From NCBI RefSeq assembly GCF_001545925.1, contig NZ_LMVQ01000257.1:1-32482 (forward strand): a stretch of 32,482 bases of DNA, given 5' to 3'. The translations under genes and the position numbers were made by a program. Within the stretch, counting starts at the first letter, position 1, and each line of letters opens with the position of its first letter. Origin of the DNA: Mycobacterium sp. NAZ190054 (GTDB taxonomy: Bacteria > Actinomycetota > Actinomycetes > Mycobacteriales > Mycobacteriaceae). The notes beneath the pieces were generated by a model, which had not been told where the DNA came from, searched no databases, and saw only the letters and a program-made list of their open reading frames with translations. Below, piece by piece: positions 16,731-25,387 of this stretch.

Positions 16731-18863
16731 CTAACGGTTGAGAACGGCGCGGGTGCTCGCCTCGGGCGTCAAATCGAGGCGGCGCAGAAGTTGCGCGTTG
16801 AGCGCGACGACGATCGTTGACAGTGACATGAGGATGGCGCCGACCGACATGGGCAGCACGATGCCGATGGGTGCCAGCACACCAGCAGCCAGGGGCACAG
16901 AGATGAGGTTGTACCCGGCGCCCCACCAGAGATTCTGTTTCATCTTGCGGTAGCTGGCGCGGGACAGCTCGATGACCGACAGCACCGAGCGGGGGTCGGA
17001 ACTGGCCAGGATGACACCGGCGGAAGCGATGGCGACGTCAGTGCCGGCACCGATGGCGATGCCGACGTCGGCCTGCGCCAAGGCGGGGGCATCGTTGACT
17101 CCATCGCCGACCATGGCAACCTTTTTGCCCTCGTGTTGCAGGGCAGCAACTTTCGACGCCTTGTCTTCGGGGCGCACCCCCGCGAACACCCGGTCGATGC
17201 CCAGTTCGTGGCCGACACTATTGGCGACGGCTTCGGCGTCGCCGGTGATCATGACGACTTGCACGCCAAGCTTGTGAAGCGCATCGACGGCTTCGCGTGA
17301 TTCGGGGCGGATCTCGTCGGCCAAGCGCAGGCCGCCGAGCACCTCTCCGTCGCGGATGACGTGCAGAATGATGGCGCCTTCCCCGCGCCACGCGGTGGCC
17401 GCGGGGACCTCCTGGGCGCCGACTTCTTCGAGAAGTCGGGGGCCGCCCACTCGGATTTCGTGCCCGTCGACCGTCGCAGTCACACCGACGGCAGGAGAGG
17501 ACGAGAAGCCGCTGGCGCGCGGCACCGTTAATCCCCTATCCTCGGCGGCTTTCACGATGGCCCGCGCCAGGGGGTGTTCACTGTCGGTCTCGGCGGCGGC
17601 GGCGAGCGCGAGCACGGTGTCGCCGTCGTCGTCTCCGGTCGCCTCGACGGCGGTGACGGTGGGTTCGCCTTTCGTCAGGGTGCCGGTCTTGTCGAACAGC
17701 ACGGCGTCGACAGTGCGCATACCTTCCAGGGCCAGCCGGTCTTTGATCAAGACGCCGCCTCTGGCGGCGCGTTCGGTGGCGATGGACACGACCAGTGGTA
17801 TCGCCAGGCCCAGCGCATGAGGGCAGGCGATGACCAGCACGGTGATCGCTCGCACCACCGAGGCATCGGGATTGCCGACGATTGTCCATGCCGCCGCGGT
17901 GATCGCGGCGGTGATCAGGGCGAACCAGAACAGCCAGCCGGCGGCCTTGTCGGCAAGGCGCTGGGCACGCGAGGACGAATTCTGCGCTTCGGTGACCAGG
18001 CGTTGGATGCCTGCTAGGGCGGTGTCGTCGCCGGTGGCGGTGATCTGGACCCGAAGCCCGGAATCGGTGGCGACGGTGCCGGCTGTGACGGGATCCCCGA
18101 CGCCGCGGGTAACGGGCCGGGATTCGCCGGTCACCATGGACTCGTCCATGTCGGCGCGTCCGTCGACGATCTTGCCGTCGGCAGGGATGCTTCCGCCGGG
18201 TCGGACTACAACGACATCGCCGACGTGCAGGTCGGTCGGCGAGACGGTGACGGTGCGGTCGCCGTCGATCTTCTCGGCTTCGTCGGGAAGTAGTGCGGCC
18301 AGTGAGTCCAGCGCTGAGGTGGTCTGGGCCAGCGAGCGCATTTCTACCCAGTGGCCGAGCAGCATGATGACGATGAGAAGGGCGAGTTCCCACCAGAATT
18401 CCAGCTCGTGGTGGAGCAGGCCCAAGCTCGCGCCCCAGGACGCGAAAAAGGCGACGGTGATCGCCAGTCCGATGAGGAGCATCATTCCTGGTTTGCGGGA
18501 ACGGATCTCGTTCAGCGCACCGGTGAGGAAGGGGCGGCCACCGACGACGTACATCACTGTCCCGAGCAGGGGCGCGATCCAGCGTGCGCCGGGGAAGTCG
18601 GGGACGTCGTAACCGAGCAGCATCGCGAACATGGTTGAGAACGCGACGACCGGTATGGCGATGATCAGGTTGATCCAGAAGAGCTTGCGGAATTGGGCCA
18701 CGTGGTCGCCGCCGTGGCCGCTATGGCCAGTGTGGCCGGTGTGATTGTCATGGCCGTGGTGTTCGCCGTGTGGGTGGGTGTCAGGGTGTGCGCTGGGGAA
18801 TTGGTGCTGGGCGTGCCCGCCAGGGTGGGATGTTGCTACGCCGTGGTCATCGCGGTTTGTCAT
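16731..18863 (-). CDS. copB: CopB-like P-type copper ATPase (CPH motif, His-rich N-terminus)
   Basis: The 710-residue protein is a P1B-type ATPase. A His-rich N-terminal region (about residues 13-55, many HxH/HGH units) replaces the usual HMA domain. The membrane metal-binding motif is Cys347-Pro348-His349 (VIACPHALGLA). The phosphorylation site is Asp391 (DKTGTLT), with SEHPLA and hinge [12 protein letters not shown] further on. CPH plus a His-rich head is the CopB (P1B-3) signature, exporting Cu(I)/Cu(II) or Ag from the cytoplasm. It is the last gene of the leftward copper operon, 55 bases after csoR, with AAGGA before the ATG. All ATPase motifs are intact. Metal specificity is inferred from the CPH motif and the CsoR/CopA context. 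Confidence 0.92.
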   Translation of the reverse strand: MTNRDDHGVATSHPGGHAQHQFPSAHPDTHPHGEHHGHDNHTGHTGHSGHGGDHVAQFRKLFWINLIIAIPVVAFSTMFAMLLGYDVPDFPGARWIAPLLGTVMYVVGGRPFLTGALNEIRSRKPGMMLLIGLAITVAFFASWGASLGLLHHELEFWWELALLIVIMLLGHWVEMRSLAQTTSALDSLAALLPDEAEKIDGDRTVTVSPTDLHVGDVVVVRPGGSIPADGKIVDGRADMDESMVTGESRPVTRGVGDPVTAGTVATDSGLRVQITATGDDTALAGIQRLVTEAQNSSSRAQRLADKAAGWLFWFALITAAITAAAWTIVGNPDASVVRAITVLVIACPHALGLAIPLVVSIATERAARGGVLIKDRLALEGMRTVDAVLFDKTGTLTKGEPTVTAVEATGDDDGDTVLALAAAAETDSEHPLARAIVKAAEDRGLTVPRASGFSSSPAVGVTATVDGHEIRVGGPRLLEEVGAQEVPAATAWRGEGAIILHVIRDGEVLGGLRLADEIRPESREAVDALHKLGVQVVMITGDAEAVANSVGHELGIDRVFAGVRPEDKASKVAALQHEGKKVAMVGDGVNDAPALAQADVGIAIGAGTDVAIASAGVILASSDPRSVLSVIELSRASYRKMKQNLWWGAGYNLISVPLAAGVLAPIGIVLPMSVGAILMSLSTIVVALNAQLLRRLDLTPEASTRAVLNR

Positions 18864-18918
18864 GTTCTTTCCTTAGGGGACTTCGCGTTTCAGTCGACGC
18901 GCATTGATGATGTGGGTG

Positions 18919-19248
18919 TTAGGAACGCACCAAGCGGGCGATGGCTTCAGAGGCTTCTGTGAGTTTGGCGTCAGCGGCCGGTCCGCCGGTGGCGGCGGCG
19001 TCACGGACGCAGTGGCGAAGATGGTCGTCAAGCAGTGCCAGCGCGACGCCTTGGAGGGCTTTGGTGAGCGCGTCTGTTTGGGTCAGGATGTCGATGCAGT
19101 ACCGCTCCTCTTCGATCATTCTGCTGATGCCGCGGGCTTGGCCTTCGATGCGCTTCAACCGCTTGAGGTATTTGTCTTTATCGGTGATGTAGCCGTGGTG
19201 GGTGGTGCCTGTTGAGGGGCAGTGCCTGGTGTTGTCTGCGTGGGTCAT
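18919..19248 (-). CDS. csoR: CsoR-family copper-sensing repressor
   Basis: The 109-residue protein is an all-helical CsoR/RcnR-family repressor (YLKRLKRIEGQARGISRMI, then LTQTDALTKALQGVALALL). The metal site is Cys51, His76 and Cys80. The spacings (25 and 4) equal those of M. tuberculosis CsoR (Cys36, His61, Cys65), so a Cu(I) site is expected. The N-terminal tail has extra His residues (TRHC, THHG). The ATG at 19248 is chosen because AAGGA precedes it and the CsoR fold starts shortly after; the frame is open 54 codons further upstream. It should bind the ATACCC/GGGTAT boxes at 23.2 and 24.4 kb and be released by Cu(I). It lies inside the operon it probably controls (autoregulation). Confidence 0.93.
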   Translation of the reverse strand: MTHADNTRHCPSTGTTHHGYITDKDKYLKRLKRIEGQARGISRMIEEERYCIDILTQTDALTKALQGVALALLDDHLRHCVRDAAATGGPAADAKLTEASEAIARLVRS

Positions 19249-19318
19249 GACGCTTTCCTTGTGCGTGGTGGTGACTAACTTTGGGTGCCCGGCGAGGAGT
19301 GCGCGACGAGGGTCGCGG

Positions 19319-19597
19319 TCATGCGGCGGAGGCATACTTGTCGGGGTCGCGGTCGAAGCGTGGTCCGCATCCCTTGCAGCAGAACCAGTAACGCCGACCG
19401 CGATAGTCACGGAATAGTCCCGCCGCTTCGGCGATCGTCTTGTTCACCGGAGTGCCGGGCATCACGGGGCAGGTGGTCTCGTTCTGCGATCCGAGGTGAA
19501 GCAGGTTCCTCGCCGTAGGGTCGATGGGTGAGGTATCGATTTTGTCGGCTGCGCCGCTGCAGCAGCAGGCTGACGTGCGGTTCTGATTCTCGGACAT
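19319..19597 (-). CDS. YHS-domain metal-binding protein
   Basis: The 92-residue protein has a CCC cluster at residues 11-13 and a YHS-type domain from about 43 to 88 (CPVMPGTPVN..., then RYWFCCKGCGPRFDRDPDKY; Cys43, Cys73, Cys74, Cys77). YHS domains of this small type accompany copper and heavy-metal ATPases and probably bind the metal in the cytoplasm. AGGAG lies before the ATG at 19597. It is 26 bases after the copA stop in the same operon. A role as a copper buffer or chaperone is inferred from family and context. Confidence 0.88.
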   Translation of the reverse strand: MSENQNRTSACCCSGAADKIDTSPIDPTARNLLHLGSQNETTCPVMPGTPVNKTIAEAAGLFRDYRGRRYWFCCKGCGPRFDRDPDKYASAA

Positions 19598-19623
19598 GGG
19601 TTCTCCTCACAGGTGGCGGTGAT

Positions 19624-21909
19624 TTAACTGGTGGTGTCGGCGGAAGTGGTTTTGAAGCGGCGCAGGCGCAGGCTGTTTCCCACCACGAAGACGCTGGAGA
19701 ATGCCATTGCGGCTCCGGCCAGCATCGGATTGAGCATGCCCAGTGCTGCGACGGGGATCGCTGCGACGTTGTAGGCGAACGCCCAGAACAGGTTGGTTTT
19801 GATCGTCGACAGTGTTTCGCGGGACAGCCTGATCGCGTCAACGGCGCTGCGCAGATCACCGCGCACCAGGGTGATGTCGGAGGCCTCGATGGCGACGTCG
19901 GTGCCGGTGCCCATCGCCAGACCGAGGTCGGCTTGGGCGAGGGCGGGCGCGTCGTTGACTCCGTCGCCGACCATGGCGACCGTCTTGCCTTCGGCTTGGA
20001 GGCGTGCGATGACGTCAACCTTGCCTTCGGGCATGACTTCGGCGATGACGTCGTCGATGCCGACTTCGGCGGCGATCTGTCGAGCGACGGCTTCGTTGTC
20101 GCCGGTGAGCAACACGGGGGTCAGCCCAATGTCACGCATCTGCGAGATTGCCTGTGCGCTTGTCGATTTCACGGTGTCAGCGATGACGAGTGCACCGCGC
20201 GCCTGCCCGTCCCACCCGACCGCTACCACGGTCTTTCCCTGGGCTTGCGCGCGGGCCTTGGCGTGGGACAAATCCGGGCTGAGGTGTTGCGCCCAGTCGG
20301 CCAGCAGTGATTCGCGCCCAACGACGACGGCGTGTCCATCCACGATGCCGTGGACGCCTTTACCTTCGACATTCGCGAAGTCCTCCGGAACGGGCAAGGC
20401 GTGGAGTTCCTCGGCCGCCGCGGCGGCGACGGCTTGGGCAATGGGGTGCTCGGAGGCGTTCTCCAGGGCGCCGGCCAGTCGAAGCAGCTCCGCGCGTTCG
20501 GTTTCCGGCGCTGTAATGACATCGACCAGCGTCATTTTGCCGGTGGTGACGGTTCCGGTCTTATCCAGCACCACGGTGTCAACCTTGCGGGTGGATTCGA
20601 GCACCTCGGGACCTTTGATCAGCACGCCGATTTGTGCGCCGCGACCGGTGCCCACCAGCAGGGCGGTGGGCGTGGCCAGCCCGAGGGCGCAGGGGCAGGC
20701 GATGACGAGGACCGCGACCGCTGCGGTGAACGCGGCGGCGACTGAGAATCCCGCGCCCAGCCAGGCGCCGAGGGTAATCACGGCGATAGCGATGACGATC
20801 GGTACGAAGACGCCGGAAATGCGATCGGCCAGGCGTTGCACTTCAGCCTTGCCGGTCTGGGCGCGTTCGACCAGCTGGGCCATCTGCGCGAGCTGGGTGT
20901 CCGAGCCGACACGAGTGGCCTGCACCACCAGCCGACCGCCGGCGTTGACGGTGGCACCGACCACGGTGTCGCCGGTAGCGACTTCCACGGGTACCGCTTC
21001 GCCGGTCAGCATCGAGGCGTCGACAGCCGAGGAACCGGACACCACCACGCCGTCGGTGGCGATCTTCTCCCCCGGACGGACTATGAAATCGTCGCCAACC
21101 ACGAGTTCTTCGATGGCGATCTTGGTTTCCGTCCCCCCGCGCAGGACGGATACGTCTTTGGCGCCTAGGTCGAGCAGGGCTCGCAGTGCCGCTCCGGCCT
21201 GCCGTTTGGACCGCTTCTCGAAGTAGCGTCCGGCCAGGATGAACGTGGTTACGCCGGCGGCGACTTCGAGGTAGATGTTGGCGGCGCCATGCGACGGCGC
21301 CAGGGTGAACGCGAAGGGATGCTTCATACCCGGCGTGCCGGCACTGCCCAGAAACAGCGCATACAGCGACCACAGGAACGCCGACACGGTGCCCAGCGAA
21401 ATGAGCGTATCCATGGTCGCGGTGCCGTGTCGCAGGTTGGCCCAGGCGGCCCGATGGAATGGCCATGCTGCCCACACGACGACGGGGGCAGCCAGCGTGA
21501 GCGACGCCCACTGCCAGTACGTGAACTGCAGCGCCGGGATCATCGCCATCGCGACGACCGGCACTGTCAGGACGGCCGAGGCCCTCAGGCGGTGCCGCAG
21601 CGACGCCAGTTCGGGGTCGGCGGTGTCCACGGCGTGCGGGGTGTCACCGGATGCGTCGGAGGGCATCGACGTGCGCGGTGTCGGGAGCGCGGCGGTGTAG
21701 CCCGTCTTCTCCACCTCGGCGATCAGCAGCGCCGGATCGTATCCGTCAGGCACCGTGACGGTGGCCTTTTCCGTCGCGTAATTGACTGTCGCGGCCACGC
21801 CGTCGAGCTTGTTGAGCTTGCGCTCGATGCGGTTGGCGCAGGAGGCGCAGGTCATTCCCCCGATGCGGAGTTCCACACTCGGGCCAGACACCGGTGTCGA
21901 TGTCGTCAT
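19624..21909 (-). CDS. copA: CopA-like Cu(I)-exporting P-type ATPase (CPC motif)
   Basis: The 761-residue protein has one N-terminal HMA domain (GMTCASC, Cys21 and Cys24), about eight membrane helices, the membrane metal motif Cys405-Pro406-Cys407 ([12 protein letters not shown]), phosphorylation Asp449 ([10 protein letters not shown]), SEHPIAQ and [12 protein letters not shown]. This is the P1B-1 Cu(I) class, delivering cytoplasmic Cu(I) across the inner membrane. The ATG at 21909 is chosen because the HMA domain follows at once and AAAGG stands about 10 bases upstream; the open frame extends 96 codons further with no family sequence. Next to CopZ-like and CsoR genes, it is the main copper exporter of the cluster. 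Actinobacterial synonyms such as ctpV-like are possible. Confidence 0.93.
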   Translation of the reverse strand: MTTSTPVSGPSVELRIGGMTCASCANRIERKLNKLDGVAATVNYATEKATVTVPDGYDPALLIAEVEKTGYTAALPTPRTSMPSDASGDTPHAVDTADPELASLRHRLRASAVLTVPVVAMAMIPALQFTYWQWASLTLAAPVVVWAAWPFHRAAWANLRHGTATMDTLISLGTVSAFLWSLYALFLGSAGTPGMKHPFAFTLAPSHGAANIYLEVAAGVTTFILAGRYFEKRSKRQAGAALRALLDLGAKDVSVLRGGTETKIAIEELVVGDDFIVRPGEKIATDGVVVSGSSAVDASMLTGEAVPVEVATGDTVVGATVNAGGRLVVQATRVGSDTQLAQMAQLVERAQTGKAEVQRLADRISGVFVPIVIAIAVITLGAWLGAGFSVAAAFTAAVAVLVIACPCALGLATPTALLVGTGRGAQIGVLIKGPEVLESTRKVDTVVLDKTGTVTTGKMTLVDVITAPETERAELLRLAGALENASEHPIAQAVAAAAAEELHALPVPEDFANVEGKGVHGIVDGHAVVVGRESLLADWAQHLSPDLSHAKARAQAQGKTVVAVGWDGQARGALVIADTVKSTSAQAISQMRDIGLTPVLLTGDNEAVARQIAAEVGIDDVIAEVMPEGKVDVIARLQAEGKTVAMVGDGVNDAPALAQADLGLAMGTGTDVAIEASDITLVRGDLRSAVDAIRLSRETLSTIKTNLFWAFAYNVAAIPVAALGMLNPMLAGAAMAFSSVFVVGNSLRLRRFKTTSADTTS

Positions 21910-21949
21910 GAAGCCACTGCCTTTCAGTTTCTGATTCGGACGGGATAGC

Positions 21950-22921
21950 TCAGTGCCCGCCGGCATGGCCGGCGTCACGCGACGGCTCTGAGGCGGGCTC
22001 GTTGGTGCCACCGGGTGCGGCGTCGACGACGAAGCTGGCGGTGTGCACGGTGTCCTGGACTTTGAAGTCGAGGTAGAGCAGGTAGCGCCCGGCAGTGGGT
22101 GCGGTCGCCGCGAACGACACCGCAGGCCCACCGGTGCCGCCCGGTACCGGCTCGGCCCCCTCAGGGTGCACATGTAGATACGCCAGGTCTCCCTCACGCA
22201 AGGCGACGAGATGGCCGTAAGCCCCCAGGTAGGGCTGCAAGGTCATCACCGGCCGGCCGTCGCGCGTGACTGTCGCGGTGAGTTCGTGGGAGACGCCCGC
22301 GGTGAGTGCACCGTCCAGTTTCACGGTGTATCCGGCGATTTCATCCACGGTGCGTGTGGCACTCGCCACCGCCGGGACGAACGCGCCGGCCACCTGCACG
22401 GTTCGGGTGAGGGTGAGTTTGGCGCTGCCCGCCCCTGCGGGTTGGAAGTCGGCGAACACGCGGTAGGTGCCGGCGGCGTTCCACGTCCACGGCGTTGACC
22501 ACGTGCCGGTGGCCGCGTCCAGCCTTGGGTGCACATGGGCGAAGTGCTGGCCGTCGGAACGGACCACGATGAGGTGCAGTTGCTTGTCGTGCACGGTCGC
22601 GTAGTCCAGCAGCGGCGTGCCGCCCGGGTCGACGATGGTGAAGCTCATCGTTCCCCGATCGTTGGGTGCGCTGGGGGACCGCACCGGGCTCAGGACGTAT
22701 CCGTCTTCGGCCAACGACAACCCCGGCGGGTCGGCGAAGGGATCGACTGGCGACGCCTGCTCGGTCGGCGGCGCGCTGTGATCCGCTGCAGCATCGGAAG
22801 TTTGGGTCTGGGAAGATGTCGCCGCGGTATCAGGGACGACCGCTGCGGCGGTGACGTATGCAGCCGTGAACGCCACTGCCAGTCCGGCACCAAACGCTGT
22901 CAATCGTCCCGCGGCGTTCAT
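21950..22921 (-). CDS. Secreted/periplasmic copper-cluster protein with H-x-H-P repeats
   Basis: The 323-residue protein has an N-terminal signal/anchor segment (residues ~8-30, [20 protein letters not shown]) and a Thr/Ser/Ala linker. Two related beta-rich units follow, each with an H-x-H-P element (GQHFAHVHP and [10 protein letters not shown]). The C-terminus is His-rich (DAGHAGGH). The repeated His pairs suggest extracytoplasmic metal binding. Its ATG overlaps the stop of copZ (ATGA), and copA follows after 40 bases, so it is an operon member. Proteins with this domain sit next to copper ATPases in other mycobacteria; the biochemical role is not established. It may hand copper to, or collect it from, the ATPase on the outside. 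Confidence 0.78.
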   Translation of the reverse strand: MNAAGRLTAFGAGLAVAFTAAYVTAAAVVPDTAATSSQTQTSDAAADHSAPPTEQASPVDPFADPPGLSLAEDGYVLSPVRSPSAPNDRGTMSFTIVDPGGTPLLDYATVHDKQLHLIVVRSDGQHFAHVHPRLDAATGTWSTPWTWNAAGTYRVFADFQPAGAGSAKLTLTRTVQVAGAFVPAVASATRTVDEIAGYTVKLDGALTAGVSHELTATVTRDGRPVMTLQPYLGAYGHLVALREGDLAYLHVHPEGAEPVPGGTGGPAVSFAATAPTAGRYLLYLDFKVQDTVHTASFVVDAAPGGTNEPASEPSRDAGHAGGH

Positions 22922-23130
22922 GCGACACGCACCGCCGAGTAGCCGGCCTCGTCGACGGCGTTGAGGATCTGCGCGTCGTCGACGGGACGGCTCGACGTCA
23001 CGATCAGGGTGCCGGTTTTGGCGCTAACTTCGACGTCTTCAACTCCGGCGACCTCGCTGACCTCTTCGCGCACCGAGAGCTCGCAATGTCCGCAAGTCAT
23101 TCCTGTGACGGCGTACGTGCTCGTGCTCAT
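22918..23130 (-). CDS. copZ: CopZ-like HMA-domain copper chaperone
   Basis: This 70-residue single heavy-metal-associated domain has the Cu(I) motif GMTCGHC (Cys13, Cys16) and the usual ferredoxin-like pattern (VREEVSEVAGVEDVEV, GTLIVTS, ILNAVDEAGY). It delivers Cu(I) to the CopA HMA domain and probably to CsoR. The ATG at 23130 has AGGAG about 7 bases upstream; the frame is open 28 codons further, but that would run into the operator. It is the first gene of the leftward copper operon, 29 bases after the nearest CsoR box, and its stop overlaps the next start (ATGA). Confidence 0.93.
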   Translation of the reverse strand: MSTSTYAVTGMTCGHCELSVREEVSEVAGVEDVEVSAKTGTLIVTSSRPVDDAQILNAVDEAGYSAVRVA

Positions 23131-23159
23131 CACCGATCTCCTATCCTCGACGGGTGCAG

Positions 23160-23176
23160 ATACCCCTACCGGGTAT
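23160..23176. promoter_or_regulatory. CsoR/RicR-type copper operator 1
   Basis: ATACCC (23160-23165) and GGGTAT (23171-23176) form a palindrome of the type bound by actinobacterial CsoR/RicR. It lies between copZ (start 23130, minus) and the hydrolase gene (plus) and probably covers the copZ promoter. Confidence 0.75.
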
Positions 23177-23190
23177 ACGTAAGAGAGCAT

Positions 23191-23207
23191 ATACCCCTTG
23201 GGGGTAT
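23191..23207. promoter_or_regulatory. CsoR/RicR-type copper operator 2
   Basis: ATACCCC (23191-23197) and GGGGTAT (23201-23207) form a perfect 7-bp palindrome with spacer TTG, 31 bases centre-to-centre from operator 1, that is about three helical turns on the same DNA face. It probably controls the divergent alpha/beta-hydrolase gene and, together with operator 1, the copZ operon. Confidence 0.78.
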
Positions 23208-23290
23208 GCTTCAAGGGTTACTTTCCAGGGTCGTTGGTGTGGTGTCGACGCGGCGTAGCGCTATCCCGGAACGACGGGAGGGATCAGTTG

Positions 23291-24112
23291 GTGGTGCGCG
23301 CGTTACACGTCGGAGATGATGGCTGGCCCCTCATGGGGGAGGTCGTCGGGCGCGGCGAACTGATCATCATGCTTCATGGTGGGGGTCCGGATCACTACAG
23401 CATGCGACCGCTTGCTGACCGGCTCGCTGGCCAATATCGCGTTGCGTTGCCTGACATTCGAGGGTACGGAGCATCGCGTTGTCCCGACCCGACGTTGCAC
23501 CGATGGGATCAGTACGTCAGCGACGTCATTGCGATCATTCACGCGCTCGATGACACCTGCGCCCACCTTGTCGGCGCCGGACTGGGCGGCACCATCGTTT
23601 TGCGGACGTGCCTCCAGCACCCCCGTATCGCCCGGTCGGCGGTGGTCATCAGTGCTGAAGCGATAGAGGACGATGCGGACAAAGCCGCAGACACCGATCT
23701 GATGGATCGTTTCGCCGAGCGTGCCCGTTCCCGCGGTCTGCAGGCCGCCTGGGAATTGTTCATTCCTGATCTTCAGCCGCTGATCGCCAACCTGGTCGCT
23801 GAGGCTATTCCGCGCGCTGACGCCCACAGTGCGGCGGCCGCGGCGTCAATCGGTCATGACCGCGCCTTTGCAACGGTCGAGGACCTCCGGCGCATCGACA
23901 CTGCGACGCTCGTCATCGCCGGCGACGACATCCGTCACCCCGAGTGCTTGGCACACAGCCTCGCCACTGTCCTTCCACAAGGGGTTCTCGCCGAAGTTTC
24001 GATGTCCCGCCAATTTGTCGACGCTGAGGACATGGCACACGCTTTCGGCCCGGCGATCGAGAACTTCCTTCGCAGAACATCGGACCGGGACACTCGGGTC
24101 CATGAAGACTAG
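23291..24112 (+). CDS. Alpha/beta-hydrolase-fold protein lacking the nucleophile serine
   Basis: The 273-residue protein has the alpha/beta-hydrolase layout: oxyanion loop LHGGGPDHYSM, strand 4 LPDIRGYGAS, nucleophile-elbow strand HLVGAGLGGTIVL, a late acidic strand (VIAGDDIRHP) and a final His candidate (EDMAHAFGPAIENFL). At the elbow the expected G-x-S-x-G reads G-A-G-L-G, so Gly97 replaces Ser. The protein is either catalytically dead, acting by binding, or does chemistry without a nucleophile. The GTG at 23291 is chosen because GGGAGG lies about 8 bases upstream. The two copper boxes lie just before it, so copper induction is expected, which is unusual for this fold. Confidence 0.78.
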   Translation: MVRALHVGDDGWPLMGEVVGRGELIIMLHGGGPDHYSMRPLADRLAGQYRVALPDIRGYGASRCPDPTLHRWDQYVSDVIAIIHALDDTCAHLVGAGLGGTIVLRTCLQHPRIARSAVVISAEAIEDDADKAADTDLMDRFAERARSRGLQAAWELFIPDLQPLIANLVAEAIPRADAHSAAAAASIGHDRAFATVEDLRRIDTATLVIAGDDIRHPECLAHSLATVLPQGVLAEVSMSRQFVDAEDMAHAFGPAIENFLRRTSDRDTRVHED

Positions 24113-24190
24113 GCACTAAGGACGGCGGCAGCAGTGAGGGGCCTGACGCTCCGGCGGCAAGCCGCTCGGGGACAGCCTGTCGCGGTGCTG

Positions 24191-24337
24191 TCAGCCGCAG
24201 CAGGACTTTCCCTCGCCGGGCTTGCCTGAGCGGCGCCCACTAGTGACACGACCCACCGCGCACAAAGCGATGCATTTGGCGATCGACCGTGCGGTCTGGC
24301 TTTGGACGAGCTGCCGAAATCTTTCTTGTACGGTCAC
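24191..24337 (-). CDS. Small Cys-containing protein behind a copper operator
   Basis: This 48-residue frame starts at GTG 24337 (GGAAGG about 10 bases upstream; an in-frame TTG at 24385 is less likely). It begins MTVQERFRQLVQ, has Cys22 and Cys26 in AKCIALCAVGRV, a basic turn (SGRRSGKPG) and ends EGKSCCG (Cys46, Cys47). The four Cys and the operator/promoter 50-80 bases upstream suggest a small copper-responsive, metallothionein-like or regulatory peptide. It does not look like known mycobacterial MymT by composition. No family is claimed. It is convergent with the hydrolase gene, with 78 bases between stops. The amphipathic N-terminal helix could alternatively indicate a membrane-associated peptide. 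Confidence 0.55.
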   Translation of the reverse strand: MTVQERFRQLVQSQTARSIAKCIALCAVGRVTSGRRSGKPGEGKSCCG

Positions 24338-24387
24338 CAGCGATACGCCTTCCAGTTGTCGGGCTACCCGCCCCGGGTGATACAACG

Positions 24388-24416
24388 AAGGTACCCCTGA
24401 GGGGTATACGGTACAA
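24388..24416 (-). promoter_or_regulatory. Copper-controlled promoter with CsoR/RicR-type box
   Basis: TACCCC (24392-24397) and GGGGTA (24401-24406) form a palindrome like those at 23.2 kb. On the minus strand a -35-like TTGTAC (24416-24411) and a -10-like TACCTT (24393-24388) are 17 bases apart, with the box between and over them, the classic repressor position. This promoter would serve the 48-residue gene at 24191-24337. I saw no comparable -35/-10 pair for the plus strand. Confidence 0.6.
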
Positions 24417-24566
24417 GGGCGCCCGAGCTAGGCGCGGCGGTGGGTGACTGGCCAATGGCGCATATCCTGCATTACCCGTGGCGGCGGATGGCTCCACGCC
24501 TGATTCGATGTTCCCCGTTGCTGGCGCCGCGGTAAGTTGATTATTGGAAGGCCGTAGCATCGATTC

Positions 24567-25343
24567 GTGGCGATGATGCGGGATGGCGGTGGTATCACCG
24601 GTGAACCGCACTGGGGCGGGACGGCACTGCTGCGGCCTGGGGTGTTGGCGTTCACCGGATCGATTGGCACCACCGACCTACACGCCCACCATGCCGTCCA
24701 GATTGTCACCGCAACAACACCTTTCACGATGCGTGACGAGCACGGCAACCAGCATCGCGGCACCAAGGTGGTCGTGCCCGCCGATGCGCCACACCGGGTC
24801 GAAGTCGGCGCGCCGGAGGGCACCGTGGTGTTCTTGGAACCGGAGTCTGCCCCAGGGCGCTCGGCGCACTTGCGCGCGCTTCGGTCCGGCTGGACTGTTG
24901 CTCCGGTGTTGACGTTCACCCGCCGACGTCCGTTGGTCGTCGTGGTCGACGAGCTGATCGAACACCTCGCACCCGCCATGGCAGCTGATGAAGCAATGAC
25001 GCGCCATCGCGCCGTCGATGAGGCGTTGCGGGTGCTCCCCGACCTTGTGGCTGCAGGCCCAGTCGGCGGTACCGAACTCGCGGCCCAGGTCGGTGTGTCT
25101 GCGAGCCGATTGACCCATCTGTTCACCGAACAGGTCGGCATTCCGCTGCGCCGCTACGTGCTGTGGTTACGGCTGCGGCTCGCCATCATTTGCGCGCACG
25201 CCGGCGATGACCTGACCGGCGCCGCGCATAATGCGGGGTTTTCTGACAGCGCCCATCTGACCCGCACCACGCGGGAGATGTTCGGGCTGGCGCCCTCGGC
25301 GTTGAGCCGGCACGTGTCCTGGGACCTCGACACCGCCGTGTAG
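24567..25343 (+). CDS. AraC-family transcriptional regulator
   Basis: The 258-residue protein has an N-terminal cupin-like sensor (about 1-110: GVLAFTGSIGTTDLHAHHAVQIV, VVVPADAPHRVEV, with several His). A C-terminal double helix-turn-helix (about 150-250: GTELAAQVGVSASRLTHLF, then AAHNAGFSDSAHLTRTTREM) is the classic AraC signature with the SxSxLTxxFxxxxG pattern. The GTG start is at 24567. It probably controls the hydroxylase-family gene 44 bases downstream on the same strand. The His-rich sensor domain could bind a metal or a small ligand; the ligand is unknown. It lies next to, but is not obviously part of, the copper regulon. Confidence 0.88.
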   Translation: MAMMRDGGGITGEPHWGGTALLRPGVLAFTGSIGTTDLHAHHAVQIVTATTPFTMRDEHGNQHRGTKVVVPADAPHRVEVGAPEGTVVFLEPESAPGRSAHLRALRSGWTVAPVLTFTRRRPLVVVVDELIEHLAPAMAADEAMTRHRAVDEALRVLPDLVAAGPVGGTELAAQVGVSASRLTHLFTEQVGIPLRRYVLWLRLRLAIICAHAGDDLTGAAHNAGFSDSAHLTRTTREMFGLAPSALSRHVSWDLDTAV

Positions 25344-25387
25344 CCGGATCATTCAAGCTCTGCCACGCCAGTAGCCGCGACGATCAG

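Noticed and set aside
17830..18612. 260-residue plus-strand frame
   Set aside because: Antisense of CopB with shadow-like composition.
19793..21226. 477-residue plus-strand frame
   Set aside because: Antisense of CopA; Ser/Thr/Ala-rich composition without domains, typical of high-GC shadow frames.
24428..25141. 237-residue minus-strand frame
   Set aside because: Antisense of the AraC gene; no domain or ribosome binding site.
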